Part shown: positions 25,609 to 34,478 of the stretch, one piece after another | How positions within the stretch are numbered: position 1 is the stretch's first letter | Layout of the letters: the number at the start of each line of letters is the position of its first letter | Source of the DNA: Hyphococcus sp. | GTDB lineage: Bacteria > Pseudomonadota > Alphaproteobacteria > Caulobacterales > Parvularculaceae | Length of the DNA stretch: 64,000 bases | NCBI GenBank assembly: GCA_028281665.1 | Contig: JANQJK010000009.1 | Span: forward strand, 1 to 64,000 | Direction of reading: 5' to 3' | Position numbers and translations under genes: made by a program | The notes under the pieces: generated by a model | Database searches by the model: none | What the model saw: the letters and a program-made list of their open reading frames with translations, nothing else | Told to the model about the DNA's origin: nothing

Positions 25609-28338
25609 ATGATCAAATCAACAAAAGCGCTATCGCTGAAAGCCGTCATGCTCGCTAGTGCAGCTAGCTTCGCAGTCGCCGGTGCACATGCGCAGTCTGC
25701 TGACCAGCAAACCATCGAATTCGATATCGATGCGCAAGACCTCGGCGCCGCCCTCACTGAATTTGGCATTCAAAGCGGAAAGGAAGTCTATTTCGTCGAA
25801 GCCGATGTGAACGGCAAAACCACGAACGGCGTCGAAGGTCAGTTCACATCAGACCGAGCGATTACCATAATTCTTGCGGATGCTGGCGTGCCGCACACCT
25901 TCGACAATAACGGTACGGTACTCGTCGGAAACGAATACATACGTGAGGCCTCCCTGAGCGACGGAAAAACCCCGCAATCCTTTCGCGTGGCTCAATTGGA
26001 TCAGGAAGATGATTTACGGCGAGTAGAAACCGGTGACGAATTTACCGATGAGCGCGTCGAAGACACAATCGTCGTGACCGGAACTACTATTCGTGGCGTG
26101 TACCCTGACTCCGCGCCTTTGGAAGTGTACACCGCTGACGATATCGCGTTGAGCGGCGCGACGACGCTAAATCGGTTTTTGGAGACTCTTCCTCAAAATT
26201 TGAATAGTTCTGCATCGGGTTCTTTTGCCCTTTTGGGGGCAGGGGTTGGAGGCGATCCGACTGATGCGGGCGGAGTTGACTTGAGGGGGCTCGATGTCGG
26301 TACAACGCTAATACTTCTCAACGGCCGTCGTTTGACTTCTCCAGAAGGAGAGTCGCCGAATACTTCTCTGATTCCATTAGGTGCCATTGAGCGCGTAGAA
26401 GTTTTGACTGATGGTGCGTCGGCAATCTATGGATCCGATGCGATCGGAGGAGTCGTAAACTTTGTGTTGCGCGATGATTTCGACGGCGTCGATATCAATA
26501 CTTCCTACGGTACCGCGACACGCGGTGGACACGACAGAGCACAAGTCGACGCCGCTGCAGGAAAGTCTTGGGAAAGTGGGTCGGGATTTTTGTCTTTTAG
26601 CTACCTTACTCAGTCCGCGCTGGATGTGTCTGAGCGCGATTTCTCTTCCCAGGCCCCGTCTCCGCTGTCCTTGATCCCAGACGAGCGCGCGTACAATGTT
26701 ATGGGAGCCATCGATCAAAACTTTACCGACAAACTAAAAGTTTTCGGAAACGTACTTTACTCAATTCGAGAAGCGGAAGTAGGTACGTCGGCCGCAGCAA
26801 GCTTAGTGCAACTCCGCGAGAGCGACGATGAACAGTTATTTCTTGTGGGCGGCATAGAATATCAATTTGCCGAAGATCTATTTTTCCAAATTGATGCAAC
26901 GTATCTGGAGCGAGAGTATGAGACTCGACTGGACACGGTTGCGACAGGACAATTAAATGGAACTGTCGAAAACGGAGAATCTCTTGACCTTTTGGCTAAG
27001 TTAGATGGGAAACTATTTGAACTTCCCGGCGGGGATGCAAAGTTCTCGTTGGGCGGCGGTTACTCCGAACAGGACTTTAGAACGGCCGGAGGTGTAATTC
27101 CAAACCCGCCATTTGACTTTGATTTGGGTTTTAACCGGGATTCATATTTTGGATTTGCGGAAGCTTTTCTACCAATAATAGGTGAAGAGCAGGATATCCC
27201 AGGCGTTCATCGGTTGGAGGTGAGTGGGGCTGTTCGATATACAGACTACTCTGACTTTGGTAGCGCAGCGACACCAAGATTTGGCGTTCTGTGGGCTCCG
27301 ATTCAGGATGTCAAGTTGCGAGGTACTTATTCAAGAAGTTTCAGGGCGCCTACCTTGCGTGATTTAACGCCAGGTACATCATTTGCAAGAATTTTGCGAC
27401 TGTCCGATTTCGGACTACCGGATACCTTTTCCGATGATGGGTCAACGGTCTTGTTTCTCGCCAATGGACCGCGATTGAATGGACTAGAACCCGAGTTTTC
27501 TGATACTTATACTGTTGGTGTGGACTTTGAGCCCGTTGCTATCGAGAATCTAAAAATCTCAGCAACATATTACTCCATTGACTACACGGATAGGTTTGGA
27601 AGTCCCGTACCCAGTGCGACGGCTGCGCTATTTGATCAAGAAAACTTGGCGTTCTTGTTTAATACATCGCCAACCCAGCAAGACTTGCTATCCATTGCCT
27701 CCGAGATTCCTCAAGAACGTATTCTTGACCTCTCAGGAACACTGCCCCTCCCGATCGTTCCGCAAGATGTTGCAAATTTTGTCACAGTAATTTTTGATAA
27801 CCGTCAAGTGAACTTGGCCAGTGCGGCGACAGAAGGCGTGGATGTTTCATTGGATTACGGGCACGACAGCGCAGTGGGATATCTGAACTACGGAGTCCGG
27901 CTGAGCCACATTATCAATTCTACTCAACAAGCGTCTCCAAATGCTATCGATCGTTCCGTGATAGATTTTGTTAGTCGGCCTATTTCGCTCAAAGGTCGCG
28001 CGTATATCGGGATGAGCAATGGCGGGTTTTCTGGTCAACTCAACGTGAATTTTACCGATAGCTACACTAACATTGCTGCGGATCCCGAAGAACCAGTTGA
28101 TAGCTGGACAACGGTTGACTTAAATCTGAGGTATGCATTCGATGGTCGCCGTTCGCAGCTTTTGAAAGACACGGCCGTGTCGGTCAACATCAATAATTTG
28201 TTTGATACTGATCCGCCGAGTGTCGGCCCCGCCGAAGTCGGTGGCCTTGTTGGACTGGGGGTTCCCGCAGGATTCGATCCGGTAAACGCCAACCCTGTCG
28301 GTCGTTTCATCACATTTGGTCTGCGCAAACAGTTTTAG
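25609..28338 (+). CDS. TonB-dependent receptor with STN signalling domain
   Basis: A 909-residue outer-membrane receptor. Residues 1-29 are a signal peptide ending AHAQSAD. An STN domain (about 34-90: IEFDIDAQDLGAALTEFGIQ) talks to FecR. A TonB-box-like EDTIVVTGT starts at about 151 and the plug follows (GGVDLRGLDVGTTLILLNGR, then ERVEVLTDGASAIYGSDAIG). The rest is a 22-strand type barrel ending in the aromatic residue of GRFITFGLRKQF. It lies 138 bp after fecR. From about 26.2 kb the codon usage shifts to more A/T-ending codons than the N-terminal part, as if the plug-barrel came from another source. The ligand is probably a peptide or siderophore. Confidence 0.93.
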   Translation: MIKSTKALSLKAVMLASAASFAVAGAHAQSADQQTIEFDIDAQDLGAALTEFGIQSGKEVYFVEADVNGKTTNGVEGQFTSDRAITIILADAGVPHTFDNNGTVLVGNEYIREASLSDGKTPQSFRVAQLDQEDDLRRVETGDEFTDERVEDTIVVTGTTIRGVYPDSAPLEVYTADDIALSGATTLNRFLETLPQNLNSSASGSFALLGAGVGGDPTDAGGVDLRGLDVGTTLILLNGRRLTSPEGESPNTSLIPLGAIERVEVLTDGASAIYGSDAIGGVVNFVLRDDFDGVDINTSYGTATRGGHDRAQVDAAAGKSWESGSGFLSFSYLTQSALDVSERDFSSQAPSPLSLIPDERAYNVMGAIDQNFTDKLKVFGNVLYSIREAEVGTSAAASLVQLRESDDEQLFLVGGIEYQFAEDLFFQIDATYLEREYETRLDTVATGQLNGTVENGESLDLLAKLDGKLFELPGGDAKFSLGGGYSEQDFRTAGGVIPNPPFDFDLGFNRDSYFGFAEAFLPIIGEEQDIPGVHRLEVSGAVRYTDYSDFGSAATPRFGVLWAPIQDVKLRGTYSRSFRAPTLRDLTPGTSFARILRLSDFGLPDTFSDDGSTVLFLANGPRLNGLEPEFSDTYTVGVDFEPVAIENLKISATYYSIDYTDRFGSPVPSATAALFDQENLAFLFNTSPTQQDLLSIASEIPQERILDLSGTLPLPIVPQDVANFVTVIFDNRQVNLASAATEGVDVSLDYGHDSAVGYLNYGVRLSHIINSTQQASPNAIDRSVIDFVSRPISLKGRAYIGMSNGGFSGQLNVNFTDSYTNIAADPEEPVDSWTTVDLNLRYAFDGRRSQLLKDTAVSVNINNLFDTDPPSVGPAEVGGLVGLGVPAGFDPVNANPVGRFITFGLRKQF

Positions 28339-28441
28339 GTAGATCTTAGATCGGTCTGAAATGCCAACTTTCTCGTGCCGCACCTGGAATCGGAGATAAG
28401 AGCAGCGAGACAAAATAAAACATAGCAAGGGTGCCAACTAA

Positions 28442-30982
28442 GTGTCGTTTTCAGTTCACTCGCTTCTAGCGATAGCTTTTCTTTCTCTAGCGGCCTGCGC
28501 ATCGGTGAACTCCGCCGAACCGCGCGAAAAATTGACAGGCGGAGCTGAACCCGAGTTACCTGATGCGGCCGATCAAGTTGCCTCAGAGCGAACTAGGCGA
28601 TTTACAGTCGACGACTTACTAAAAATAGAACGGATTGGATCGGTTCGATTTAGCGCGGATGGCGATACGCTGGTATATGAGCATTTCGGTGCGCGCGCGG
28701 ACGGTACAGATTTTGGGCGTGGGATTAACTCAGGATCGAATTCGAGATTGTATTCGGTCGATCTAACTCGTTTTTCTGCACCACAAACGCTTTTTGCGCA
28801 GGCGCCGGGCGAGAGCTATTGGATTGATGGAATGCTTCCGGATGATCGAGGGGTAATTTACAATGTGTTATCCAAAGATGCAGGTTTTCGGAAAGGGATA
28901 GCGAAATTTGGCCAACGACACAGTAAAATTCTTGATGTCAATTCCGACCACTATGCGTTTTTAGCTTCGCCTTGGATATCAAATAAAATCGTAACTCCAC
29001 TCTTGGGTGAAGATCACGTACCAATGATCACTGGACTTCGTGCAGAGATGCGCGAAGACGTGATTGCGAGCTGGCGCGCACAAAGGCGTGGTAAGCAGCC
29101 TACTGCAAGCGTCATCGGCAGTGGCAAGTACGAGAGTTTTAAAGGACGCGGCGGCCAGCTTTCGCTAGTTGATCCAACCTCCGACGAGGTAACAATGTTG
29201 GCTCCGGGCGAATTTTGGATTCGCGTGGTGTCGCCAGACGGGCAATCGCTAGCCGCGCTGAGGCGTGATCGAGTCAAGCTAGATTCTTCCCAAGCGATGG
29301 ATAATGGAGCAAATTCAAGAGGGATAAAGAATACTCTACTGTTGTTCGAATTTGAGACTTCGAGCGAGCACTCCGTGATCGAACCGTGTCGAAGATGCGA
29401 CGTATTGAGCAGTTCGATCCGGTGGTCGAAGGATGGCAGGTTTCTATCTTTTGTTGCGAGGGAAGAGGGTGAGCCTTGGGATGCAGCAACATATCGAATA
29501 TATGATCGGGAAAATCGAAATACTCAAAACGTTGATTTAGGCGGATACAAAACGTTCTCAACGCGTGGCAACGCATCATTGGAATTCCCGTCGATTTGGC
29601 TCGATGACTCACTCGTCGTGCGCGCAATCCCCCCTACCCGTTCAGACACAGGAGCAACGTCGGATGTGCGATCCGATTGGTTTGTTATTGCGAACGGCGT
29701 ACCAAAAAACCTGACACGGGACTTCCAGGGCAATATACCGCAAGTGATTGCCTCAACCAGTGGGAAGTTGATTATGATTCATGACGGTAATGTGTGGGCC
29801 GTTTCCAACGAAGGAGATAAGCAAGACCTCACAACTCAAATCGATTCTGCAGTCACACACTGGAACGGACAATCGCGGCGTGACTACTTTGATCCCTATC
29901 AAGACATTCTTGTATTGGAGACAATTACAGAATCTGAGTTTAAGCAAAAGGCGGTGCTTTTTTTAGAGCTCGAAAACGGAACAATTGAACGTCTTAACGT
30001 CGGTCGGGAGACCGCCCGCATTGTAGCGGTATCACCTAAACATCGAAAGATAGCGACTTTGGAGAATGATCGTGGCGTTTCCAGATTGGCCGTAGTGGAT
30101 GCCAGCGAAACGGTGCGGGAAGTGCTCGAGATTAACTCTCACTTGGACGAAATAAGCCCTGCGATTCCGGTTCGGATGGATCACCTTGGGCCGAGTGGGG
30201 ACAAGCGGATTTCTTGGGTTGTTATGCCACCAGGGTGGAGTCCAGGAGATCCCCCAGTCCCCGCTATTGTTGATGTCTATCCGGGATACGCATTAGGTCG
30301 CAACTTTGCCAGTCAGATCGTCGACCTGGACGTTTCCGCCAGTCAACAAATTCTACCTGCGAATGGCTATGCCGTCCTATATCCAAGCTTTCCAGCACCC
30401 AGAGATGAAGTGCCGAGAGTTCCTATTGATCGTATAGTTGACGAAGTCTTCGTGGCGGTTGATCGGGCGATCGAGGAAGGACTCATTGATTCCGAAAGGT
30501 TAGCTGTGACAGGCTATAGTTTCGGAGGATATGCTGCGGCCGGGTTGGTTGGCTTCACTGATCGGTTCAAGGCTGCCGTTGCCCAGTCTGGTAAATACAA
30601 TCTGACAAGCGCGTACGGAGTGTTTGATGTAAGAGTTAGATTTTTGAACGAATATTATGGGCCGGATTACTCAGGAGCGGGATGGTCCGAGTCTGGTCAA
30701 GGAAGCTTAGGTCCGCCCGTTTGGCGGGATCCTGATCTGTATTGGCGCAATAGCCCTCTCGCCCACGTCGAAAATATATCCACACCAATTCTGATAACGC
30801 ATGGCGATTATGACTATTTAAGCATCACTCAAGCGGAAGAATTTTTCACCGGTCTCGCACGTTTAAACAAAGACGCCGTCTTCGTTCGCTATTGGGGCGA
30901 AGGTCATAGTATATCGTCACCTGCAAATATTCGAGACATGTGGGAGAGGATTTTGAATTGGTATGATCAACACCTAAACTGA
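28442..30982 (+). CDS. S9-family (prolyl oligopeptidase-like) lipoprotein peptidase, possible lasso-peptide isopeptidase
   Basis: An 846-residue predicted lipoprotein: the signal peptide ends in the lipobox LAACAS at about residue 19. The middle is a beta-propeller-like region and the C-terminal 270 residues are an alpha/beta hydrolase with the nucleophile in VTGYSFGGYAAAGL, Asp in THGDYDYL and His in WGEGHSISS, the S9 triad. It starts with GTG. Genes of this kind that follow FecI-FecR-TonB receptor sets include the Atxe2-type enzymes that hydrolyse imported lasso peptides; this is a possible function, not shown by motif. No lasso precursor or maturation genes were found in the window. Codon use is A/T-richer than the surrounding genome, like the receptor. 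Confidence 0.8.
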   Translation: MSFSVHSLLAIAFLSLAACASVNSAEPREKLTGGAEPELPDAADQVASERTRRFTVDDLLKIERIGSVRFSADGDTLVYEHFGARADGTDFGRGINSGSNSRLYSVDLTRFSAPQTLFAQAPGESYWIDGMLPDDRGVIYNVLSKDAGFRKGIAKFGQRHSKILDVNSDHYAFLASPWISNKIVTPLLGEDHVPMITGLRAEMREDVIASWRAQRRGKQPTASVIGSGKYESFKGRGGQLSLVDPTSDEVTMLAPGEFWIRVVSPDGQSLAALRRDRVKLDSSQAMDNGANSRGIKNTLLLFEFETSSEHSVIEPCRRCDVLSSSIRWSKDGRFLSFVAREEGEPWDAATYRIYDRENRNTQNVDLGGYKTFSTRGNASLEFPSIWLDDSLVVRAIPPTRSDTGATSDVRSDWFVIANGVPKNLTRDFQGNIPQVIASTSGKLIMIHDGNVWAVSNEGDKQDLTTQIDSAVTHWNGQSRRDYFDPYQDILVLETITESEFKQKAVLFLELENGTIERLNVGRETARIVAVSPKHRKIATLENDRGVSRLAVVDASETVREVLEINSHLDEISPAIPVRMDHLGPSGDKRISWVVMPPGWSPGDPPVPAIVDVYPGYALGRNFASQIVDLDVSASQQILPANGYAVLYPSFPAPRDEVPRVPIDRIVDEVFVAVDRAIEEGLIDSERLAVTGYSFGGYAAAGLVGFTDRFKAAVAQSGKYNLTSAYGVFDVRVRFLNEYYGPDYSGAGWSESGQGSLGPPVWRDPDLYWRNSPLAHVENISTPILITHGDYDYLSITQAEEFFTGLARLNKDAVFVRYWGEGHSISSPANIRDMWERILNWYDQHLN

Positions 30983-31385
30983 TGAATCGGGTCTTAGGTC
31001 CCCCCGTGTCGCCAACTTTTTTCAACTTTGATTGACGTCGAACAGTTTTGAAAACTTGCGAAGGATCGCACTGGAAACGCGCTTTTCGTCCGATCATTTG
31101 CGGCATGTTCCTCACCGATCGTTAATTGGAAGATGCTCTTCGCCGCACCGTGCGTACCATCGATCGGATTCACGCAGTCGCGATGCACTGACCGGAATTG
31201 CCCCGTCAATGAGCGAAATACATCGCGGCGAGAAATCTTATTTTCGTTCGATACAACGTTCCGCGAGCTTGAACGAAGCTCATGGTCACTATCGCAGACC
31301 TGCGCCTTTTGATCATTGGGTTTTTAGCGTGTTGTGAAAAATCAGGACAAACCTGATCCCTTATCGATTGAACCAAATCGAAAGT
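30983..31385. other. Intergenic region without a supported gene
   Basis: About 400 bp between the peptidase and the tRNA-Leu gene. Frames on both strands (for example 31032-31337 plus) have no domain and atypical composition. Nothing structured was recognised. Confidence 0.45.
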
Positions 31386-31715
31386 TGGTGCGGACGGCCG
31401 GACTTGAACCGGCACGGAGTTACCTCCGACAGATTTTCTTACCCGCTACGGTTTTCACCGCCGATGCCATGAGCACCGTTTGTGGTCTGGACTATCCCTT
31501 CATCATAGTCGGCGCGCCGACCTTAGATGCTGCCCGTCTAGTCTCTACACCTTCCGATCTAATTCGAAATTAGTTCGGCTTGGCTCGGGATTGGCGTGGG
31601 CAGATAACTCGCCTTTAGCTTTCCCCGAATTTGAGCAGTTCTACTCCCGTCGTTTCCGGCGGGGCACTCAAACGTGGTCTAAGTCTGTTGTGTCTACCAA
31701 TTCCACCACGCCCGC
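31386..31715 (-). tRNA. tRNA-Leu(UAA) interrupted by a group I intron
   Basis: Exon 1 is 31681-31715 (35 nt) and exon 2 is 31386-31437 (52 nt, CCA encoded). Joined they give an 87-nt tRNA: acceptor GCGGGCG against CGTCCGC (one G-U), D stem GTG/CAC, anticodon stem ACAGA/TCTGT with loop CTTAAAA (anticodon TAA), a long variable arm with stem GGAG/CTCC, and T arm GCCGG-TTCAAGT-CCGGC. The intron breaks the anticodon after position 34, the same site used by the tRNA-Leu(UAA) introns of cyanobacteria and plastids. All arms pair, so the gene should be functional after splicing. Confidence 0.92.
31438..31680 (-). ncRNA. Self-splicing group I intron (IC3-like) in tRNA-Leu(UAA)
   Basis: A 243-nt intron ending in the expected terminal G, with U as the last base of exon 1. 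P1 can be drawn as exon/intron ACUUAGA against UUUGAGU with the U-G pair at the splice site and loop CCACG. P3 is CTGCCC (31598-31603) with GGGCAG (31530-31535); P7 is GACTA (31539-31543) with TAGTC (31490-31494). These come in the group I order P3, P7, P3', P8, P7', forming the pseudoknot. The core words AGAGACTAGACGG and GGGATAGTCC resemble cyanobacterial tRNA-Leu introns. There is no homing endonuclease frame. Positions are plus-strand numbers for minus-strand RNA. Confidence 0.9.
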
Positions 31716-31860
31716 ATTTTCGATCATTTTGTATCTCTTGTGGCACCCAGCCGACACCCAGCGATGAAATCACTAAATAGTCTTGGCACCGATGATCTCT
31801 CCTAATTAGTTGCTTTTCCTCGTCTTTTTATCAGTTTGTGCCTGCGAAAAATAGCGCTTG

Positions 31861-31907
31861 CCGACAGATTTTAAGTCTGTTGCGTCTACCAGTTCCGCCA
31901 CGCCCGC
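31861..31907 (-). pseudogene. Truncated intronless 5' half of tRNA-Leu(UAA)
   Basis: 47 nt from the tRNA 5' end through the anticodon arm to CGG of the variable arm. The anticodon loop CTTAAAA is continuous, without an intron. It then breaks into unrelated sequence, with no T arm or 3' acceptor strand. Against exon 1 of the intact gene it differs at three bases; two of them are a paired D-stem change (GTG/CAC versus GCG/CGC). It lies 145 bp upstream of the intact gene and is a relic of a second tRNA-Leu(UAA). Confidence 0.8.
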
Positions 31908-31959
31908 GGCAGAGGCGCGCTCCATACCACGCATCGCCGCGGCGGCAAATCGCAGCCGT

Positions 31960-33336
31960 TCAGCACTCGACCACGTTGACGGCGAGGCCGCCTTCGCTTG
32001 TCTCCTTATACTTTCTCGACATGTCGAGGCCGGTCTGGCGCATGGTCTCAATGACCTGATCGAGCGAGACTTTCGGGTTGTCGGCCGCCCGCATGGCGAG
32101 CCGGGCGGCGTTCACCGCCTTCACCGCGCCGATGGCGTTCCGTTCGATGCACGGGATTTGAACGAGCCCTTTGACCGGATCGCATGTGAGGCCGAGATTG
32201 TGCTCCATGGCGATTTCGGCTGCGCGCTCTACCTGGGCCGGGGTCGCGCCCCATACGGCGGCGAGCCCTGCGGCGGCCATGGAACAGGCGACGCCCACCT
32301 CGCCCTGACACCCCATTTCGGCGCCGGAAATCGATGCGCGCTGCTTATACAGCATCCCGACGCCGGCCGCCGTCGCCATAAAAGTCCGGATACGGTCTTC
32401 CTTGCCGTCGCCCTCGTCGCAATAATGCTTGACGACCGATGGAATAATGCCGGCCGCGCCGTTTGTCGGCGCCGTCACCACGCGCCCGCCCGCCGCATTC
32501 TCTTCATTCACGGCCATGGCGTAGACGTTGAGCCAGTCGAACAACTGCTCTCGCTCATTGGCGAGGGGCGCCTCGCGTAATTTGGCGTATAGCGCCGGCG
32601 CGCGCCTTTTTACCGCCAGCCCTCCGGGCAGCTCGCCGGCTGTTTTAAGGCCGCGCTCAATGCAGTCGCGCATCGCCGCCCAGATCGCATCAAGGCGCGC
32701 ATCGGTCTCGGCGCGGGGACGCATCGTGTCCTCATTGGCGAGAATGATCTCATGCAGTTGCATCCCCTGATCCCGGCAATGGGCCAGCAGCTCGGCAGCG
32801 GACGCAAAGGAGAAGCGCCCGGTTCGCGCCCGCGCGATCAGGTCGTCGTCCGATGTCTGGGCCAGTTGCTTTTCCGTCGCGATGAACCCGCCGCCGACGG
32901 AGTAATAAGTCTGCGCAAGGCACTCCTCGCCGTCGGCGCCAAAAAGCCGCAACGTCATTTCGTTGGGATGGATGCGCGGGATAATGTCGCCGCGAAAGTC
33001 CATATCGGTTGCGGGGTCGAAACCGATTTCGGGCCCGCCCGCGAGGCGCAACCGTTTTCTTTCCCTGACAAGGGCAAATGCGGCGTCCGCCTCATCGGGA
33101 TCGGTCCTGTCCGGTTCAAACCCCAGCAATCCAAGAATGGTCGCCTTGTCCGTGCCGTGGCCGATCCCCGTCAACGCCAGCGATCCGTGCAGGGAAATGT
33201 TGATGCGCGTCGCAGCGGCAAGGACGCCGGCGGCGTTCGCATCCGCCAGAAACCGGGCGCCGATCCGCATGGGACCGACCGTGTGGGAAGAGGACGGCCC
33301 GATGCCGATTTTGAATATGTCGAATATGCTCAGCAC
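31960..33336 (-). CDS. sdaA: L-serine dehydratase, single-chain iron-sulfur type
   Basis: Deaminates L-serine to pyruvate and ammonia in the cytosol with a 4Fe-4S cluster. The 458-residue protein fits the one-chain form: an N-terminal beta part ([20 protein letters not shown]) and a C-terminal alpha part with cluster cysteines in [14 protein letters not shown] and in [29 protein letters not shown] and the C-terminal [10 protein letters not shown] are typical. It follows the CinA-like gene by 31 bp on the same strand and may be co-transcribed. Its 3' end lies next to the tRNA-Leu relic. Confidence 0.95.
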   Translation of the reverse strand: MLSIFDIFKIGIGPSSSHTVGPMRIGARFLADANAAGVLAAATRINISLHGSLALTGIGHGTDKATILGLLGFEPDRTDPDEADAAFALVRERKRLRLAGGPEIGFDPATDMDFRGDIIPRIHPNEMTLRLFGADGEECLAQTYYSVGGGFIATEKQLAQTSDDDLIARARTGRFSFASAAELLAHCRDQGMQLHEIILANEDTMRPRAETDARLDAIWAAMRDCIERGLKTAGELPGGLAVKRRAPALYAKLREAPLANEREQLFDWLNVYAMAVNEENAAGGRVVTAPTNGAAGIIPSVVKHYCDEGDGKEDRIRTFMATAAGVGMLYKQRASISGAEMGCQGEVGVACSMAAAGLAAVWGATPAQVERAAEIAMEHNLGLTCDPVKGLVQIPCIERNAIGAVKAVNAARLAMRAADNPKVSLDQVIETMRQTGLDMSRKYKETSEGGLAVNVVEC

Positions 33337-33367
33337 GGCGCCACGCCGCCGGCTTTTTCGTCACCGG

Positions 33368-34135
33368 TCATTTTCGGTCCGCCCGCACAGCATCGAACCC
33401 AAGGGCGCCCATGGCGGAACGAACGGCGTCAATCGCCTCGTCCGCCAGCGCCGCATCTTCGGCCCGCGCAATGACAGTCACCCCCTTCACGTCGCCGTCA
33501 ATGGGATAGCTGCCGAGCGCCACGCCTTTCACGGCGGACTGAATTGCGCGCAGGTCGTCGGCAATCTTCGATTCGGGAAGACCCGCCGCGGTCACCGCCC
33601 GCGCATACATCTGCACGCCGCGCTCCAGCTCGCCTTCGACGGCGTTCAGCATGCCCTGAAAGATGCGCGGCACGCCCGCCATGACGAAAACATTTGCGAT
33701 GCGCACGCCCGGAGCGCCGGAAACCGGGTTCTCGATCAACACCGCCCCCTCCGGCGTGCGCCCCATGCGTCGACGGGCCGGCGTTACCGGCTCGTCGCGG
33801 GCGGCGTACCACGCCTCAATCTTGGCGATGGCCTCCGGGTGCTCGATGACGGGAACCTCAAAAGCGGCGGCAATGGCGTCGACGGTGATATCGTCATGGG
33901 TGGGGCCGATGCCCCCGGACGTAAAGACATAGTCGTAACGGGCGCGAAGCGCATTCAGGGCCTCGGCGATGGCCCCCTGTTCGTCGGGCGCAATGCGCGC
34001 CTCAACCAGGGCGATGGCGCGATCGGTCAGCCAGCCGGCGAGATAATGGATATTCGCGTCGCGCGTTCGCCCGGAGAGCAATTCGTCGCCGATGGCGAGG
34101 ATTGCCGCCGTCTTTCGTTTTTTGCTGTCGCTCAT
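33368..34135 (-). CDS. CinA-like molybdopterin-binding-domain protein
   Basis: A 255-residue MoCF/MoeA-like domain as found at the N-terminus of CinA: AAILAIGDELLSGRTRDANI, YVFTSGGIGPTHDDITVDAI and NVFVMAGVPRIFQGML. The nicotinamide-nucleotide amidase half of CinA is absent, so this is the single-domain relative often annotated competence/damage-inducible protein A. The start at the ATG 34135 (MSDSKKRK) is preferred to a much longer frame whose first 74 residues look non-coding. Upstream of sdaA in a probable two-gene operon. Function not established. Confidence 0.85.
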   Translation of the reverse strand: MSDSKKRKTAAILAIGDELLSGRTRDANIHYLAGWLTDRAIALVEARIAPDEQGAIAEALNALRARYDYVFTSGGIGPTHDDITVDAIAAAFEVPVIEHPEAIAKIEAWYAARDEPVTPARRRMGRTPEGAVLIENPVSGAPGVRIANVFVMAGVPRIFQGMLNAVEGELERGVQMYARAVTAAGLPESKIADDLRAIQSAVKGVALGSYPIDGDVKGVTVIARAEDAALADEAIDAVRSAMGALGFDAVRADRK

Positions 34136-34478
34136 GCGGGGCAACCTAAACGCACCGCCCGCCTCGCGCCAGAATATTTTTTCGCCGCCGGGCGGCGCCG
34201 TGTGCGCACGCGCTGCACGCCCGGCCCCATAGTATGGCCACAACTCTCCGGGCGACGGATAACGATCCGTATCATGATTAATTCCCGGGTGCGGCGCGCT
34301 TGCGGGTCCGCGGCGCGCATGGGCGGCGCCGTGCAAAATTTCGGTGTCAGCATTCATCGGCAGGACTATACGGCCTGCCGCGAGGGCGTTGATACGTATC
34401 TACCAAATGCGGGTTTTATGAAAGAATTTACGGTTATTGGTGTAACCGGGCCGGCTGATTCGACTTACGCGTGTGCGC
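34136..34478. other. Intergenic region, 343 bp
   Basis: Between the CinA-like start and the TadG-like stop, both on the minus strand. It should contain the CinA-like promoter. A GC-rich hairpin (CGCCGCC/GGCGGCG, near 34185-34205) is followed by A rather than T on the minus strand, so it is not a clear terminator. Confidence 0.45.

Noticed and set aside
31032-31337. Frames on both strands between the peptidase and tRNA-Leu
   Set aside because: No domain, unusual composition, and two overlapping alternatives; not supported as genes.
31861-31907. Attachment site of the 7.9-kb integrase
   Set aside because: The fragment lies 23 kb away with ordinary chromosomal genes between, and it keeps the 5' rather than the 3' part of the tRNA as is usual for attachment scars.
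34185-34205. Terminator after the TadG-like gene
   Set aside because: The hairpin is followed by A, not T, in the reading direction.
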